From contig CASDQM010000030.1 of assembly GCA_949282745.1 (NCBI GenBank), positions 1 to 55,162 on the forward strand: a stretch of 55,162 bases of DNA. The letters run 5' to 3'. The DNA comes from an uncultured Sutterella sp. GTDB lineage: Bacteria > Pseudomonadota > Gammaproteobacteria > Burkholderiales > Burkholderiaceae_F. Below, piece by piece: positions 9,173 to 18,149 of the stretch (positions within the stretch are counted from its first letter, which is position 1; each line of letters starts with the position of its first letter). Both the position numbers and the translations under genes were made by a program. Under the pieces are notes generated by a model. It did not search any database and had not been told where the DNA came from. It saw only the letters and a program-made list of their open reading frames with translations.

Positions 9173-10513
9173 ATGCACATTCACATTCTCGGCATCTGCG
9201 GCACCTTCATGGGCGGCGTCGCGCAGCTTGCGGCGCAGGCCGGACACACCGTGACGGGATGCGACCGCGGGGTTTATCCGCCGATGAGCGACGCACTGCG
9301 CGCGGCGGGGATCGAACTCACCGAAGGGTACGGCGCCGAGCAGCTCTCGGTCGAACCGGACCTCTGGGTGGTGGGAAACGCCGTTTCGCGCGGCAATCCC
9401 CTCCTTGAGGCCATTCTCAACCGCGGCCTTCCCTACACCTCGGGGCCGCAGTGGATGTGCGACCACATTCTCGCCGGACGTCACGTGCTCGCCGTGGCGG
9501 GCACGCACGGCAAAACGACGACCACGTCGCTTCTCACCTGGATTCTTCGAGGCGCAGGGATCGACGCGGGCTACCTCATCGGCGGCGTTCCCGCCTGGGG
9601 TGAGGGAAGCGCCCTTCTGGGCGACCCGAAGGCCCCCTTCGTGATCGAGGCCGACGAGTACGACACGTGCTTTTTCGACAAGCGAAGCAAGTTCGTGCAC
9701 TACCGTCCCCGCACGGCGATTCTCAACAACCTCGAATACGACCACGCGGACATCTTCGAAAACCTCGCCGCGATCGAAAAGCAGTTTCATCATCTCGTGC
9801 GCACGATGCCGAGCGAAGGCACGGTCGTGACGCACGCGGGTTCCGATGCGCTCGAGCGCGTCCTCGCCATGGGCGTGTGGTCGAAGGTCGAACGCTTTGA
9901 CGACGAGGCGGGCTGGAGCGTGACCGACGACGGCGTCGTTCGGCTCGCGGGCGAAGTTCTCGGGGAACTGCGCCTTCCCATGTCGGGGCGCTACAACCGC
10001 CTTAATGCGCTCGCCGCCGTCGCGGCCGCGCGGACGGTCGGCGTGGATCCCGAAACGTCGCTGCGGCTTCTCGCCGACTTCCCCGGCGTCAAGCGCCGTC
10101 AGGAAGTGCGCGGCGTCGTGCGGGGCGTGACGGTGATCGACGACTTTGCGCACCATCCGACCGCGATAGAGGAGACGATCCGCGCCGTTCGCGAAAAGGC
10201 GCCGGGACGCATCCTCGCGGTTCTCGAGCCGCGCAGCAACACGATGAAGCTCGGCACGATGAAGGACCGTCTCGCCGAGAGCCTCCGGGACGCCGACAAG
10301 GTCTTTTGCTATCGGGGCCCGGGCGTCTCGTGGAATCCCGCCGAAGCGCTCGTGCCTCTGGGAGAAAAGGCGATGGCGACCGACGACTTCGAGGCGCTCG
10401 TCTCGGCCGTTCTCGCCGAAGCGCGTTCGGGCGACACGATCCTCTGCATGAGCAACGGCGCCTTCGGAGGCATTCACAAGCGACTCCTCGAGGGGCTCGG
10501 AGAAGCATCGTGA
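9173..10513 (+). CDS. mpl: UDP-N-acetylmuramate:L-alanyl-gamma-D-glutamyl-meso-diaminopimelate ligase
   Basis: Recycling ligase that joins the tripeptide L-Ala-gamma-D-Glu-mDAP, recovered from old peptidoglycan, directly to UDP-MurNAc. 446 residues, family length about 450. Mur ligase architecture: an N-terminal Rossmann domain (MHIHILGICGTFMGGVAQLAA), the ATP-binding loop AGTHGKTTTTSLL near residues 108-120, the metal/substrate region EADEYDTCFFDKRSKF and the C-terminal motif DDFAHHPTAIEETI. The start ATG directly yields the family N-terminus. The stop overlaps the GTG start of yqiA. Functionally it pairs with AmpD at 2.3 kb. Confidence 0.97.
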   Translation: MHIHILGICGTFMGGVAQLAAQAGHTVTGCDRGVYPPMSDALRAAGIELTEGYGAEQLSVEPDLWVVGNAVSRGNPLLEAILNRGLPYTSGPQWMCDHILAGRHVLAVAGTHGKTTTTSLLTWILRGAGIDAGYLIGGVPAWGEGSALLGDPKAPFVIEADEYDTCFFDKRSKFVHYRPRTAILNNLEYDHADIFENLAAIEKQFHHLVRTMPSEGTVVTHAGSDALERVLAMGVWSKVERFDDEAGWSVTDDGVVRLAGEVLGELRLPMSGRYNRLNALAAVAAARTVGVDPETSLRLLADFPGVKRRQEVRGVVRGVTVIDDFAHHPTAIEETIRAVREKAPGRILAVLEPRSNTMKLGTMKDRLAESLRDADKVFCYRGPGVSWNPAEALVPLGEKAMATDDFEALVSAVLAEARSGDTILCMSNGAFGGIHKRLLEGLGEAS

Positions 10514-11103
10514 AGCGGACGATTCTCTTTTTGCACGGCTTTTGCTCCTCGCCCCTTTCGGGAAAGGCCGTCGCGACGAAGCGCCACTTCGGGCGGCTCG
10601 GCTGGCGTGTCTACGCGCCCGACCTGACGTGGGCGCCCAAGACGGCGGACCGTCTTCTTGAAGACTTCGTCTCGCGCATCCGGGGCGACTGGGCCGTCTT
10701 CGGCTCGAGCCTCGGGGGCTTTTACGCGGCGCGCCTCGCGCACCGGCACGGGGTTCCAGCCGTGCTTCTCAACCCCTGCACGAACCCCTGGGCGACGGTG
10801 CCGTCGCTCGTGGGCGAGCATGAAATCTACGGTTGGCCCGGACGGCGCATCGTCGTCACGGAGCGCTTCGCCGAGGATTTCCGCGAACTCGCCCGCGAGA
10901 CGCCCCTGACGCTTCCGGCATCAAGGCGTCTGCTCGTTCTCTCGGACCGGGACGAAGTGCTCGACCGAAACGATGCGCTCCGGCTCTACGGCGAGGAAAA
11001 CCTCGTGACGAGCGAAGACGACTGGCATCAGCTCCATCACTACGAACAACATTTGCCCGCGATCGAGCGGTTTTTGGAAGAGGCCTTCGGCGCCGCGCGG
11101 TAA
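10510..11103 (+). CDS. yqiA: YqiA/YcfP-family alpha/beta-hydrolase esterase
   Basis: 197-residue single-domain alpha/beta hydrolase. The oxyanion region is LFLHGFCSSP at the N-terminus. The nucleophile elbow is FGSSLGG with Ser67, the acid lies in VLSDRDEVLD, and the histidine is in the HQLHHYEQHL segment. E. coli YqiA hydrolyses short acyl esters in vitro, but its physiological substrate is unknown. The GTG at 10510 overlaps the mpl stop (GTGA) and follows GGAGAA, supporting translational coupling. The mpl-yqiA-rnb order is usual in Burkholderiales. Confidence 0.88.
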   Translation: MKRTILFLHGFCSSPLSGKAVATKRHFGRLGWRVYAPDLTWAPKTADRLLEDFVSRIRGDWAVFGSSLGGFYAARLAHRHGVPAVLLNPCTNPWATVPSLVGEHEIYGWPGRRIVVTERFAEDFRELARETPLTLPASRRLLVLSDRDEVLDRNDALRLYGEENLVTSEDDWHQLHHYEQHLPAIERFLEEAFGAAR

Positions 11104-11124
11104 TCATCACGACGTAACGACATC

Positions 11125-13099
11125 ATGTATCTGTATTTTGAAGAGGACGGCGCCTTCAAGGCGGGCACCGTCGTAAGCGAAACGGGCAACGCCTACCAGG
11201 TGACCGTGACGACGGGCCGACGCACGAAGATCAAGGCGGCGAAGGTATTCTTCACGTTTGAATCTCCGGCGCCCGCGGAACTCCTGGAAGCGGCCGAGAC
11301 GACGTCGGCCGAGCTCGATCCGGGCTTTCTCTGGGAAGTGGCGCCCGAAGGCGACTTTTCCTTTGAAGACATCGCCAAGGAATACTGGGGCGCCGCGCCC
11401 ACGCCCGTGGAGCGCGCCGCGGTGCTGCTCGCTCTGCACGGCAATCCCGTCTACTTTCACCGCAAGGGCCGCGGCATGTACCGCCGCGCTCCCGAAGAGA
11501 TCCTTCGACAGGCGCTCGAAGCGCTCGAGCGCAAGAAGCGCCGTGAGGAACAGCGCCGCGCCTGGGTGGCCGAGATGGACGAAGGTCACCTTCCCGAGGC
11601 GCTCGCCCGGGACGTCATGGGTCTTCTGATGTCGCCCGACAAAAACGGGATCGAATGGAAGGCCCTCTCCGACGCGGCCGCCAACGCGAGAATGTCGCCG
11701 CTTCGCCTCATGCTCAAGCTCGGCGGCGTCAAGAGCCCCTGGACGTGGCACGTCGAAAGCTTCTACCGCGAGAATTTCCCGCGCGGCCGCGGGTTCCCCG
11801 CGGATCTGCCGTTGCCCGCCCCGCTCAACCTCGAGGATCTGCCCGAGGCCAAGGTGCGCGCCTTTTCGATTGACGACTCGAGCACGACGGAAATCGACGA
11901 CGCGCTCTCGGTCACGCACGGCGAAAACGGCAAGACCGTCGTCGGCGTGCACATCGCCGTGCCCGCCAGGGATCGTGCGCGACGATGCGCTCGACAAGGT
12001 GGCCCGCGCCCGCATGAGCACGGTGTATGCCCCGGGCCTCAAGACGACGATGCTCCCCGAACCCTGGATCGAAGGCTATTCGCTCGACGAAGGCCGAAGC
12101 GTTCCGTGTCTGTCGCTCTACATCACGGTGCACGACGACACCTACGGCGTCGAGAAGACCGAAACGCGCCTCGAGCGCATCACGGTCGAGCGCAATGTCC
12201 GGCACGACCGGATCGACGAGCTCGTCACCGAAGAGGCGATTGAAAACCGTACGCTCGACATCGAATACGCCGAGGAGATTTCCTGGCTCTGGCACTTCGC
12301 CCGCCGCCTCCTTCGCGAGCGCGAAGAGGTGCGCGGACGCCCCGAACTCACCAACCGCGTCGACTGGTTCTTCGTCCTCGAGGGTGAGGGCGAGGACGCT
12401 TCGATTCACGTGCGCGGCCGTCGCCGCGGGGCGCCTCTGGACCTCCTCGTCGCGGAACTGATGATTTACGCGAACCAGACCTGGGGGCTTTGGCTCGAAG
12501 AGCACGCCGCCGCGGGGATCTACCGTTCGCAGCGCATGGGGCGCGTGCGCATGAGCACGACCCCGGGGCCGCACGACGGACTCGGCGTGGTGCGCTACGC
12601 CTGGTGCACGTCGCCGCTTCGCCGCTACGTGGACCTCGTCAACCAGCGTCAGATTCTTCAGGTGCTGCGCGGCGAATCTCCGGCCTACGCCTCGAACGAC
12701 GCGGATCTCTTCACGATCGTTTCGCAGTTCGAAACGATCTACGGCACCTACGCCGACTTTCAGACGAAGATGGAGCGCTACTGGTCGCTTCGCTGGATCC
12801 TGCAGGAGGGACTGCGTGAAATCGAGGCGATCGTCGTCAAGGGCGACCTCGTGCGCATCGACCGGCTTCCCTTCATGCAGCGCGTTCCGGGCCTTCCCGA
12901 AGATCTTCCCAAGGGCCGCAAGGTGCTCCTGCAGATCCTCGGGTGCGACCTCGTGGACCTCGTGATGGATTCGAAGCTTCTTCGCATTCTCGACGAAGAG
13001 GACGAGGCGGCCGTTGAGGATGACGAGGAAGAGGAAGCGTTGCCCGACGAGAACGCTCCCTCTGAAGCGGAAGCTTCCGAAGCGTCTGACAACGCCTGA
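11125..13099 (+). pseudogene. RNase II/RNB-family exoribonuclease gene interrupted by a one-base frameshift
   Basis: 3'-5' exoribonuclease of the RNB family, about 657 residues if the frame is restored. The first part (11125 to about 11967) holds the N-terminal domains and the catalytic-site start SIDDSSTTEIDDALSVT, ending at VGVHIAVPA. The second part, one frame over, resumes at 11969 with GIVRDDALDKVARARMSTVY, exactly where the RNB domain should continue. It runs to a stop at 13097-13099 and ends in an acidic tail. The A at 11968 behaves as one extra base. Read as given, the protein ends at 12243 after a nonsense Arg-rich tail of about 90 residues. Sequencing error, a genuine mutation, or rarely a programmed +1 shift could explain it. 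Codon use downstream is still that of a functional gene. Confidence 0.88.
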
Positions 13100-13106
13100 T
13101 TCCGAT

Positions 13107-13151
13107 AAAAAAATGAGGCGCGGCGAAAAAATCGTCGTGCCTCATTTTTTT
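13107..13151. terminator. Bidirectional terminator after the RNase gene
   Basis: Long stem AAAAAAATGAGGC/GCCTCATTTTTTT (13107-13119 with 13139-13151). Symmetrical A and T runs allow use on both strands, between the convergent RNase and EamA transporter genes. Confidence 0.9.
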
Positions 13152-13182
13152 CGATCCGGTCTCGAAAGGTGTGTCGCGTCCT

Positions 13183-13223
13183 TACGAATAAACTGTCACG
13201 CCCGTACGAATAAGCTGTCACGC
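13183..13223. repeat. Two tandem 19-bp near-identical repeats, 22-bp period
   Basis: TACGAATAAACTGTCACGC (13183-13201) and TACGAATAAGCTGTCACGC (13205-13223) differ at one base. The 22-bp period is about two helical turns. They lie between a terminator and the 3' end of the minus-strand transporter gene. I do not recognise the motif. Confidence 0.85.
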
Positions 13224-13272
13224 GGAAGGCGTCTTCCCGAGAAATTTCGAGTTTCCGGCTCGGAAGCGGAGA

Positions 13273-14163
13273 TCAGGCTTCCGGGCGCTTCTTCGGAGCG
13301 GGCAACTGCGCGAGCACGATGGCCACCGCCATCAGGGCGCAGCCGAAGAGTTCGCGCGTCGAGAGGACTTCGTTGAGGAGAACCCAGCCCGCGAGGACCG
13401 ACACCACGCTCTCGAGACTCATGATGAGACTCGCCACGGTCGGATTCATGCCGCGCTGTCCCACCACCTGCAGGGTGTAGGCGATGCCGTTGCTCATGAT
13501 CCCCGCCCAGAGGATCGGCAGGAGCGCGCCGTGGATGCCTTCCCAAGTGGGCGTTTCAAAGATGAGCGCCATGACGAGTGCGATGAGACCGCCGCACCAG
13601 AACTGTCCCCAGGCGAGCGTCACGCCGTCCACCTTCGTGACGAAGTGGGCGATGACGAGAATGTGGATGGAAAAGGCGAGGGCGCAGGTGAGGACGTAGA
13701 GGTCGCCGAGCTCGATGGAAAGCGAACTCGTCATGCAGAGTTCCCACAGCCCCGCGACCGCGAAGAGAACGCCCAGGACGATGTAGCGGTGCACGCGGTG
13801 TCCGACGAAAAGCCCGAGAAGCGGCACGATGACGATGTAGAGCGACGTGATGAAGCCCGCCTTGCCGACTTCGGTGTCGTGCACGAGCCCGAACTGCTGA
13901 AAGCTTTCCCCGGCGAAAAGACAGAGGCCGCAGAGAAGAGCGCCCAAGACGAAGGTTTTGTTCAGGGGAACGGGGGCGGATTCGCGTTTGCGGCGATAGA
14001 GCACGAAGGGCGTCAGAAAGAGGGCGCCCAGAAGCGTGCGGCAGGCCGTGAAGGTGAAGGGGCCGACATGGTCCATCCCCACGGCCTGGGCGACGAAGGA
14101 ACAGCCCCAGATGGTGGCGGTGAGGAGAAGGAGAAGGGACTGCCGGAGCGTAAACGCGTTCAT
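13273..14163 (-). CDS. EamA-type drug/metabolite transporter (DMT superfamily)
   Basis: 296-residue inner-membrane protein with ten predicted helices arranged as two EamA repeats of five. The first begins after MNAFTLRQSLLLLLTATIWGCSFVAQAVG. The second contains the WGQFWCGGLIALVMALIF and LGAVLMNE-like end (VLLNEVLSTRELFGCALMAVAIVLAQL). Members export amino acids, metabolites or nucleotide precursors, and the substrate cannot be predicted. The start ATG gives the typical short cytoplasmic N-terminus. The gene is monocistronic, convergent with the RNase gene and divergent from mgtE. Confidence 0.88.
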   Translation of the reverse strand: MNAFTLRQSLLLLLTATIWGCSFVAQAVGMDHVGPFTFTACRTLLGALFLTPFVLYRRKRESAPVPLNKTFVLGALLCGLCLFAGESFQQFGLVHDTEVGKAGFITSLYIVIVPLLGLFVGHRVHRYIVLGVLFAVAGLWELCMTSSLSIELGDLYVLTCALAFSIHILVIAHFVTKVDGVTLAWGQFWCGGLIALVMALIFETPTWEGIHGALLPILWAGIMSNGIAYTLQVVGQRGMNPTVASLIMSLESVVSVLAGWVLLNEVLSTRELFGCALMAVAIVLAQLPAPKKRPEA

Positions 14164-14295
14164 AGAGTCGAAAAAAGAGGGTCTGGAAGAAAATTCGAAG
14201 ATTGTAGCGCAGGCGTCCCGCGCTCATTCTCGGAAAAGAAAGGCGGTTTTCCCTCTGTCCTGCGCAAAAGTCAAGCAAAGCCTCTCGTTTCCCCG

Positions 14296-14301
14296 TACAA
14301 T
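14296..14301 (+). promoter_or_regulatory. Possible -10 element upstream of mgtE
   Basis: TACAAT, 62 bases before the mgtE start. No convincing -35 box lies 16-18 bases upstream. It is listed because the same hexamer recurs before other genes here. Confidence 0.35.
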
Positions 14302-14363
14302 CCGCACGTGTTCCCGCCGCGAAACTCCTTTTCGCGGGATGTTCGGCAAAGAAGGAGGCAGAC

Positions 14364-15872
14364 GTGCAAAACCGTGAAGATCAGGAAATCCGCGAAGGAT
14401 TTCGTCCCGCGGCCGATGCGGCGCGCGACTCCGACGAAGCAAGCCGTGCGCTCGCCCGCATCCAGCAGGTGCTCGACGAGGACCGGGAACACCCGAGCGA
14501 AGGAGACGACAAGCATTCCGACTCGGACAAAGGGGGCGAATACCGCCTGAGCCTCACCGCGGCCATGGAATTGCGCCGCATTCTCGAGCCGCTCCACCCC
14601 GCCGACATCGCCTGGATCCTTGAAGCCCTTCCCGTGGACGACCGTCTCGTCGTGTGGGAACTCGTCAAGAGCGAGTCCGACGGCGACATTCTCGTCGAAG
14701 TGAACGACGGCGTTCGTGAAACGCTGATCGAGGCGATGGACCGCGACGAACTCGTCGACGCCGTAGAGACCCTCGACACCGACGAGATCGCGGACCTTGT
14801 CGACGACCTGCCGCCCGACGTGATGGCCGAGGTGCAGGAAGGCCTGAGCCACGAAGAGCGCGCCCAGCTGCGCGCGGCCATGTCCTACCCGGAAGACTCC
14901 GTGGGTTCGCGCATGGACTTCGAGCTCGTCTCCATCCGCGAAGAAGCGACGGTGGAGGTGGTGCTGCAGTATTTCCGCCGTCTCTCCGAAATTCCGGACC
15001 ATCTCGACCAGGTGTTCGTGGTCGACCGAGCCGGACACTTCAAGGGGTCGCTTTCGCTCACGCAGATTCTGACGAGCGATCCGAGCCGCCACGTCCGCGA
15101 GCTCATGCGAAAGGACATCCTCACGCTCAATCCTCTCGACGACGCGAGCGACGCGGCGCAGGCGTTCGAACGCTACGACCTCGTGAGCGCGCCCGTGGTG
15201 GACGAGGCGGGGCGCCTCGTCGGCCGTCTGACCGTCGACGAAATGGTCGACGTCATCCGTGAGGAAAGTGAAGAGGACGCCTTCGCCGCCGTGGGTCTGG
15301 ACGACGAACAGGACATTTTCGCAAGCGTCTGGGAAACGGCCAAGAGCCGCTGGGTGTGGCTCGGGATCAATCTCTGCACGGCCTTTTTCGCGTCCCGCGT
15401 CATTTCGGCCTTCGACGGCACGATCGAGCGCGTCGTGGCGCTCGCCGCCCTCATGCCGATCGTGGCGGGGATGGCCGGCAACTCGGGCAATCAGACGCTC
15501 ACGCTTCTCGTGCGCTCGCTCGCCATGGGGCAGGTGACGGACGCCAACAAGAGCGACCTTCTCAAAAAGGAAGTGGCGGTGGCCGTCATCAACGGCCTCG
15601 TCTGGGGAGTGATCGCGGCGCTGTGCGCCTGGGCCCTCTATTGGGACACGCCCGAAGGGCTGATGCTCGGCTTCGTGATGTTCCTTGCGATGCTGCTCAA
15701 CATCATCGTGGGCGCCGTCGTGGGGCTCGCCGTGCCGCTCCTTCTGCGCTATTTCGGACGCGACCCGGCCATGGGCGGGTCGGTCCTTTTGACTTTCACG
15801 ACGGACTCGGGCGGTTTCCTCATCTTCCTCGGGCTGGCTACCTTCTTCTTCCGCAACGTTCCCGCGGTCTGA
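14364..15872 (+). CDS. mgtE: Magnesium transporter MgtE
   Basis: Mg2+ channel of the inner membrane, gated by cytosolic Mg2+. 502 residues. It has an N-terminal all-helical MgtE-N domain rich in Asp and Glu (for example HPADIAWILEALPVDDR and DELVDAVETLDTDEIADLVDDLP), two CBS domains (about residues 185-305) and a plug helix. The C-terminal five-helix pore contains PIVAGMAGNSGNQT near residues 365-380 and a conserved acidic pore region. The GTG at 14364 is preceded by GAAGGAGG at good spacing. The N-terminal region upstream of the MgtE-N domain is slightly extended and charged. Confidence 0.95.
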   Translation: MQNREDQEIREGFRPAADAARDSDEASRALARIQQVLDEDREHPSEGDDKHSDSDKGGEYRLSLTAAMELRRILEPLHPADIAWILEALPVDDRLVVWELVKSESDGDILVEVNDGVRETLIEAMDRDELVDAVETLDTDEIADLVDDLPPDVMAEVQEGLSHEERAQLRAAMSYPEDSVGSRMDFELVSIREEATVEVVLQYFRRLSEIPDHLDQVFVVDRAGHFKGSLSLTQILTSDPSRHVRELMRKDILTLNPLDDASDAAQAFERYDLVSAPVVDEAGRLVGRLTVDEMVDVIREESEEDAFAAVGLDDEQDIFASVWETAKSRWVWLGINLCTAFFASRVISAFDGTIERVVALAALMPIVAGMAGNSGNQTLTLLVRSLAMGQVTDANKSDLLKKEVAVAVINGLVWGVIAALCAWALYWDTPEGLMLGFVMFLAMLLNIIVGAVVGLAVPLLLRYFGRDPAMGGSVLLTFTTDSGGFLIFLGLATFFFRNVPAV

Positions 15873-15888
15873 TGAGGCGCGGGACGCG

Positions 15889-16179
15889 TCAGAGGTCGCC
15901 GAAGAGGCGCTTGAGGCCGTCCAATCCCGCGTTTTTGTCCTTCGCGCCCGTGCGGCGGCTCTCTTCTTCCGTGATTTCGTGCGACGTGTAGTTTTCCTCG
16001 ATTTCGTCGCGCCAGAAGCTTGCCGGATGGGCGCTCGTCAGGAAGCGCTCCGCCGTTTCACGGCCCACGTTCTCGTAGCGCACGAGCCGGCGGGTGTCAA
16101 ATTCGATGTCCAACACCCGGGCGCGGGCGTCATAGCCTGCCGAACGAATGCCGCCACGGTGAATGTTTCGACGTTCCAT
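15889..16179 (-). CDS. Small KTSC-domain protein
   Basis: 96 residues. The first two-thirds match the KTSC fold: a short beta sheet from YDARARVLDIEFDTRRLVRYENVG, then a helix and the FLTSAHPASFWRDEIEENY region, where the family has its conserved Ser/Phe-type motif. KTSC domains occur alone or attached to lysyl-tRNA synthetase or phage proteins, and their role is unknown. The ATG at 16179 is chosen because AAGGAG lies seven bases upstream. The TTG directly before it is ignored. The C-terminal third (residues 70-96) is charged and specific to this protein. Confidence 0.8.
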   Translation of the reverse strand: MERRNIHRGGIRSAGYDARARVLDIEFDTRRLVRYENVGRETAERFLTSAHPASFWRDEIEENYTSHEITEEESRRTGAKDKNAGLDGLKRLFGDL

Positions 16180-16404
16180 CAAATCGCTCCTTGTCGATGC
16201 GCATACCTCTTTCCATTCTAGGCCGCCCGAGGAGCGTTGTGGCCGCGGAAATCACGTTGGAGGCGAAACTTCGCCCACAAACGCCGCATTTTTTGATACT
16301 CTCCGACTGAAGGGGCGCCGCAAAAATCCGGGCGCTCTTTTTCTTTTGTCTGTTTTGCATTGATTTTCCGCGGTTTTTGCGCGGTAGTGAGGAGGAATTC
16401 TTTC

Positions 16405-17250
16405 GTGTCGTCGGGCCGAGCGTATCAGTTGCTGATCGAATGGGCGTTGCCGCTGGCCGCGGTGGCGGCCACCATGGGCGTGCTCGCCTTCGGTGCCGAA
16501 AACGCCCGCCGCGTGCCGCCCGACGTGCTCCCTCCCGTGCCCGTGCAGACGGTGCCCTATCCCGCGGTGACGCAGGTGGAGACTGCGCCCGAGGGACCCG
16601 ACGTCGTTGCCGCGACTCACCCCGAGGCGCTGCGTCTTGACCGGGCGGAAGCGGGCGTCGCCCGCTACATCGAGCGCAGCTACCGCGTGTCTTCGGACCA
16701 CGCCAAGCTCGTTACGCAGTGGGCCGTGGAAATCGGCGAGGTCAAGGACCTCGATCCCCTTCTCATTCTGGCGGTCGTCGCCGTCGAGTCGAGCTTCAAT
16801 CCGCACGCCCGAAGCGGTGCGGGCGCAGAAGGCCTCATGCAGGTGATGACGGAGGTGCACCTCGACAAATTCCGGGCTTTCGGCGGCGCGGGCGCGGCGC
16901 TCGAAGCCTATCCGAACATGGTGGTGGGAAGCGAAATTCTGCGCGGTCTCATCGAGCGGACGGGAAGCGTCTCCAAGGCCCTCAAGTGGTATTCGGGCGC
17001 TGCCAATCATGCGAGCGACTACGGCTACGGCAAGAAGGTGCTTCTCGAGCGAAGCCGCCTCGTCGAAGCGGCGAGCGGTCATCCCGACAAGGCCGTGGCG
17101 CTTCTCAAGAGCAAGCGTCAGGGCGCGACTTACGCTTCGTCCGTGAAGGAGAGAAAGCTCTCCTACGAAGCCTGGACGAACGTTCGCGAAGGGCGCGGTC
17201 TGCGCGTCGTGACGCCCTCGGAGCGCCGCGTCGAAGAGCCCTCCGTCTGA
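16405..17250 (+). CDS. Membrane-anchored lytic transglycosylase (SLT domain)
   Basis: Peptidoglycan-cleaving enzyme that forms 1,6-anhydro-MurNAc ends. 281 residues. It has one N-terminal membrane helix (LLIEWALPLAAVAATMGVLAFG), a Pro-rich periplasmic spacer and a C-terminal SLT domain. The catalytic Glu128 lies in AVESSFNPHARSGAGAEGLMQVM, and the substrate-groove motif is KWYSGAANHASDYGYGKKVL. The GTG at 16405 is selected because AGGAGG lies nine bases upstream; the frame is open to 16360 without a better start. Its products feed the AmpD and Mpl recycling steps encoded earlier in the window. Confidence 0.88.
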   Translation: MSSGRAYQLLIEWALPLAAVAATMGVLAFGAENARRVPPDVLPPVPVQTVPYPAVTQVETAPEGPDVVAATHPEALRLDRAEAGVARYIERSYRVSSDHAKLVTQWAVEIGEVKDLDPLLILAVVAVESSFNPHARSGAGAEGLMQVMTEVHLDKFRAFGGAGAALEAYPNMVVGSEILRGLIERTGSVSKALKWYSGAANHASDYGYGKKVLLERSRLVEAASGHPDKAVALLKSKRQGATYASSVKERKLSYEAWTNVREGRGLRVVTPSERRVEEPSV

Positions 17251-17973
17251 TCAGAGGGCGAAGTCTCCGTAGAGCGTATTGATCCACGCGGCGGCGGCAA
17301 GCCCCGCGGTTTCGGTGCGCAGAACGCGCGGACCCAAAAGGGTCGGGCGCCAACCGACCTCTTGGGCCGCCTGCAATTCTTCCGGCGAAAAGCCGCCTTC
17401 GGGCCCCACGGCGAAGAGAACGCTGCGGGGCTTTTCCGTCTGCATGCCCCGTTGGGCGCCCGGCGCAAGAATGAGCTTCAGGTCCCCTTCGAGCGCGAAG
17501 GCCTCTTTGAGCGACAGGGCCGTCACTTCGGGAAGACGGTTTCGGCCGCACTGCTCGCAGGCGGCGCGCACGGTTTCGCGGCACTTTTCAAGCCGCTTTT
17601 CCAATCGATCGCCCGAGAGTTTCGTCACGCTCCGCTGCGCGGGGACGAGAACGATGCGCGCAACGCCAAGCTCGGTCGCCTTTTCGACGATCCAATCCAT
17701 TTTCTCGGGCGTCACCTGCGCCTGAACGAGCGTCATCGCCACGGGAGACTCCCGGTTATCTTGCGTTTCCTCTTCGATTGTCACGAAGGCGCGCTTTCCG
17801 TCAAAGGAGACGGGCCCCGTCCAGACGCGGTTTGAGCCGTTGAAGAGCGCCACGATTTCGCCTGCGGCGAGCCGCAGGGCGCGTCCTGCATGATGCGCCG
17901 CCTTGGGCGGAAGTTCGATCGTGCCGCAGAAGTCGGCGTCGGGGCGGTCAACGAAAAAGCGGGGGAGGGCCAT
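17251..17973 (-). CDS. rsmE: 16S rRNA (uracil-1498 N3) methyltransferase
   Basis: SPOUT-class enzyme that methylates U1498 of 16S rRNA in the 30S subunit. 240 residues, family about 243. It has an N-terminal PUA-like domain (MALPRFFVDRPDAD...HHAGRALRLAAGEIVALFNG) and a C-terminal knotted SAM-binding domain with FAVGPEGGFSPEELQAA and LLGPRVLRTETAGLAA, the two diagnostic SPOUT loops. The ATG at 17973 gives the canonical N-terminus, and longer in-frame versions are not credible. Its stop touches the convergent transglycosylase gene. Confidence 0.95.
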   Translation of the reverse strand: MALPRFFVDRPDADFCGTIELPPKAAHHAGRALRLAAGEIVALFNGSNRVWTGPVSFDGKRAFVTIEEETQDNRESPVAMTLVQAQVTPEKMDWIVEKATELGVARIVLVPAQRSVTKLSGDRLEKRLEKCRETVRAACEQCGRNRLPEVTALSLKEAFALEGDLKLILAPGAQRGMQTEKPRSVLFAVGPEGGFSPEELQAAQEVGWRPTLLGPRVLRTETAGLAAAAWINTLYGDFAL

Positions 17974-18077
17974 GACGGGAAAAAGAAAAGGGAATCGAGG
18001 CGGACAGTCTAGCAGGACGGAGTCGGGATCCGCGTCTCGGAAGGCGTCCCATCTGTAGGAAACGGAGTGGTTTCGGG

Positions 18078-18083
18078 TAAAAT
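18078..18083 (+). promoter_or_regulatory. Possible -10 element upstream of tkt
   Basis: TAAAAT in a TAAAATAAT context, 66 bases before the tkt ATG in an otherwise GC-rich leader. No clear -35 box. Confidence 0.35.
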
Positions 18084-18149
18084 AATCTTCTGTCCGGAAA
18101 CGGCGTCCGCCGTTTTCTCTTACTACCTTCCTTTTCGTATTCAAGCGAT

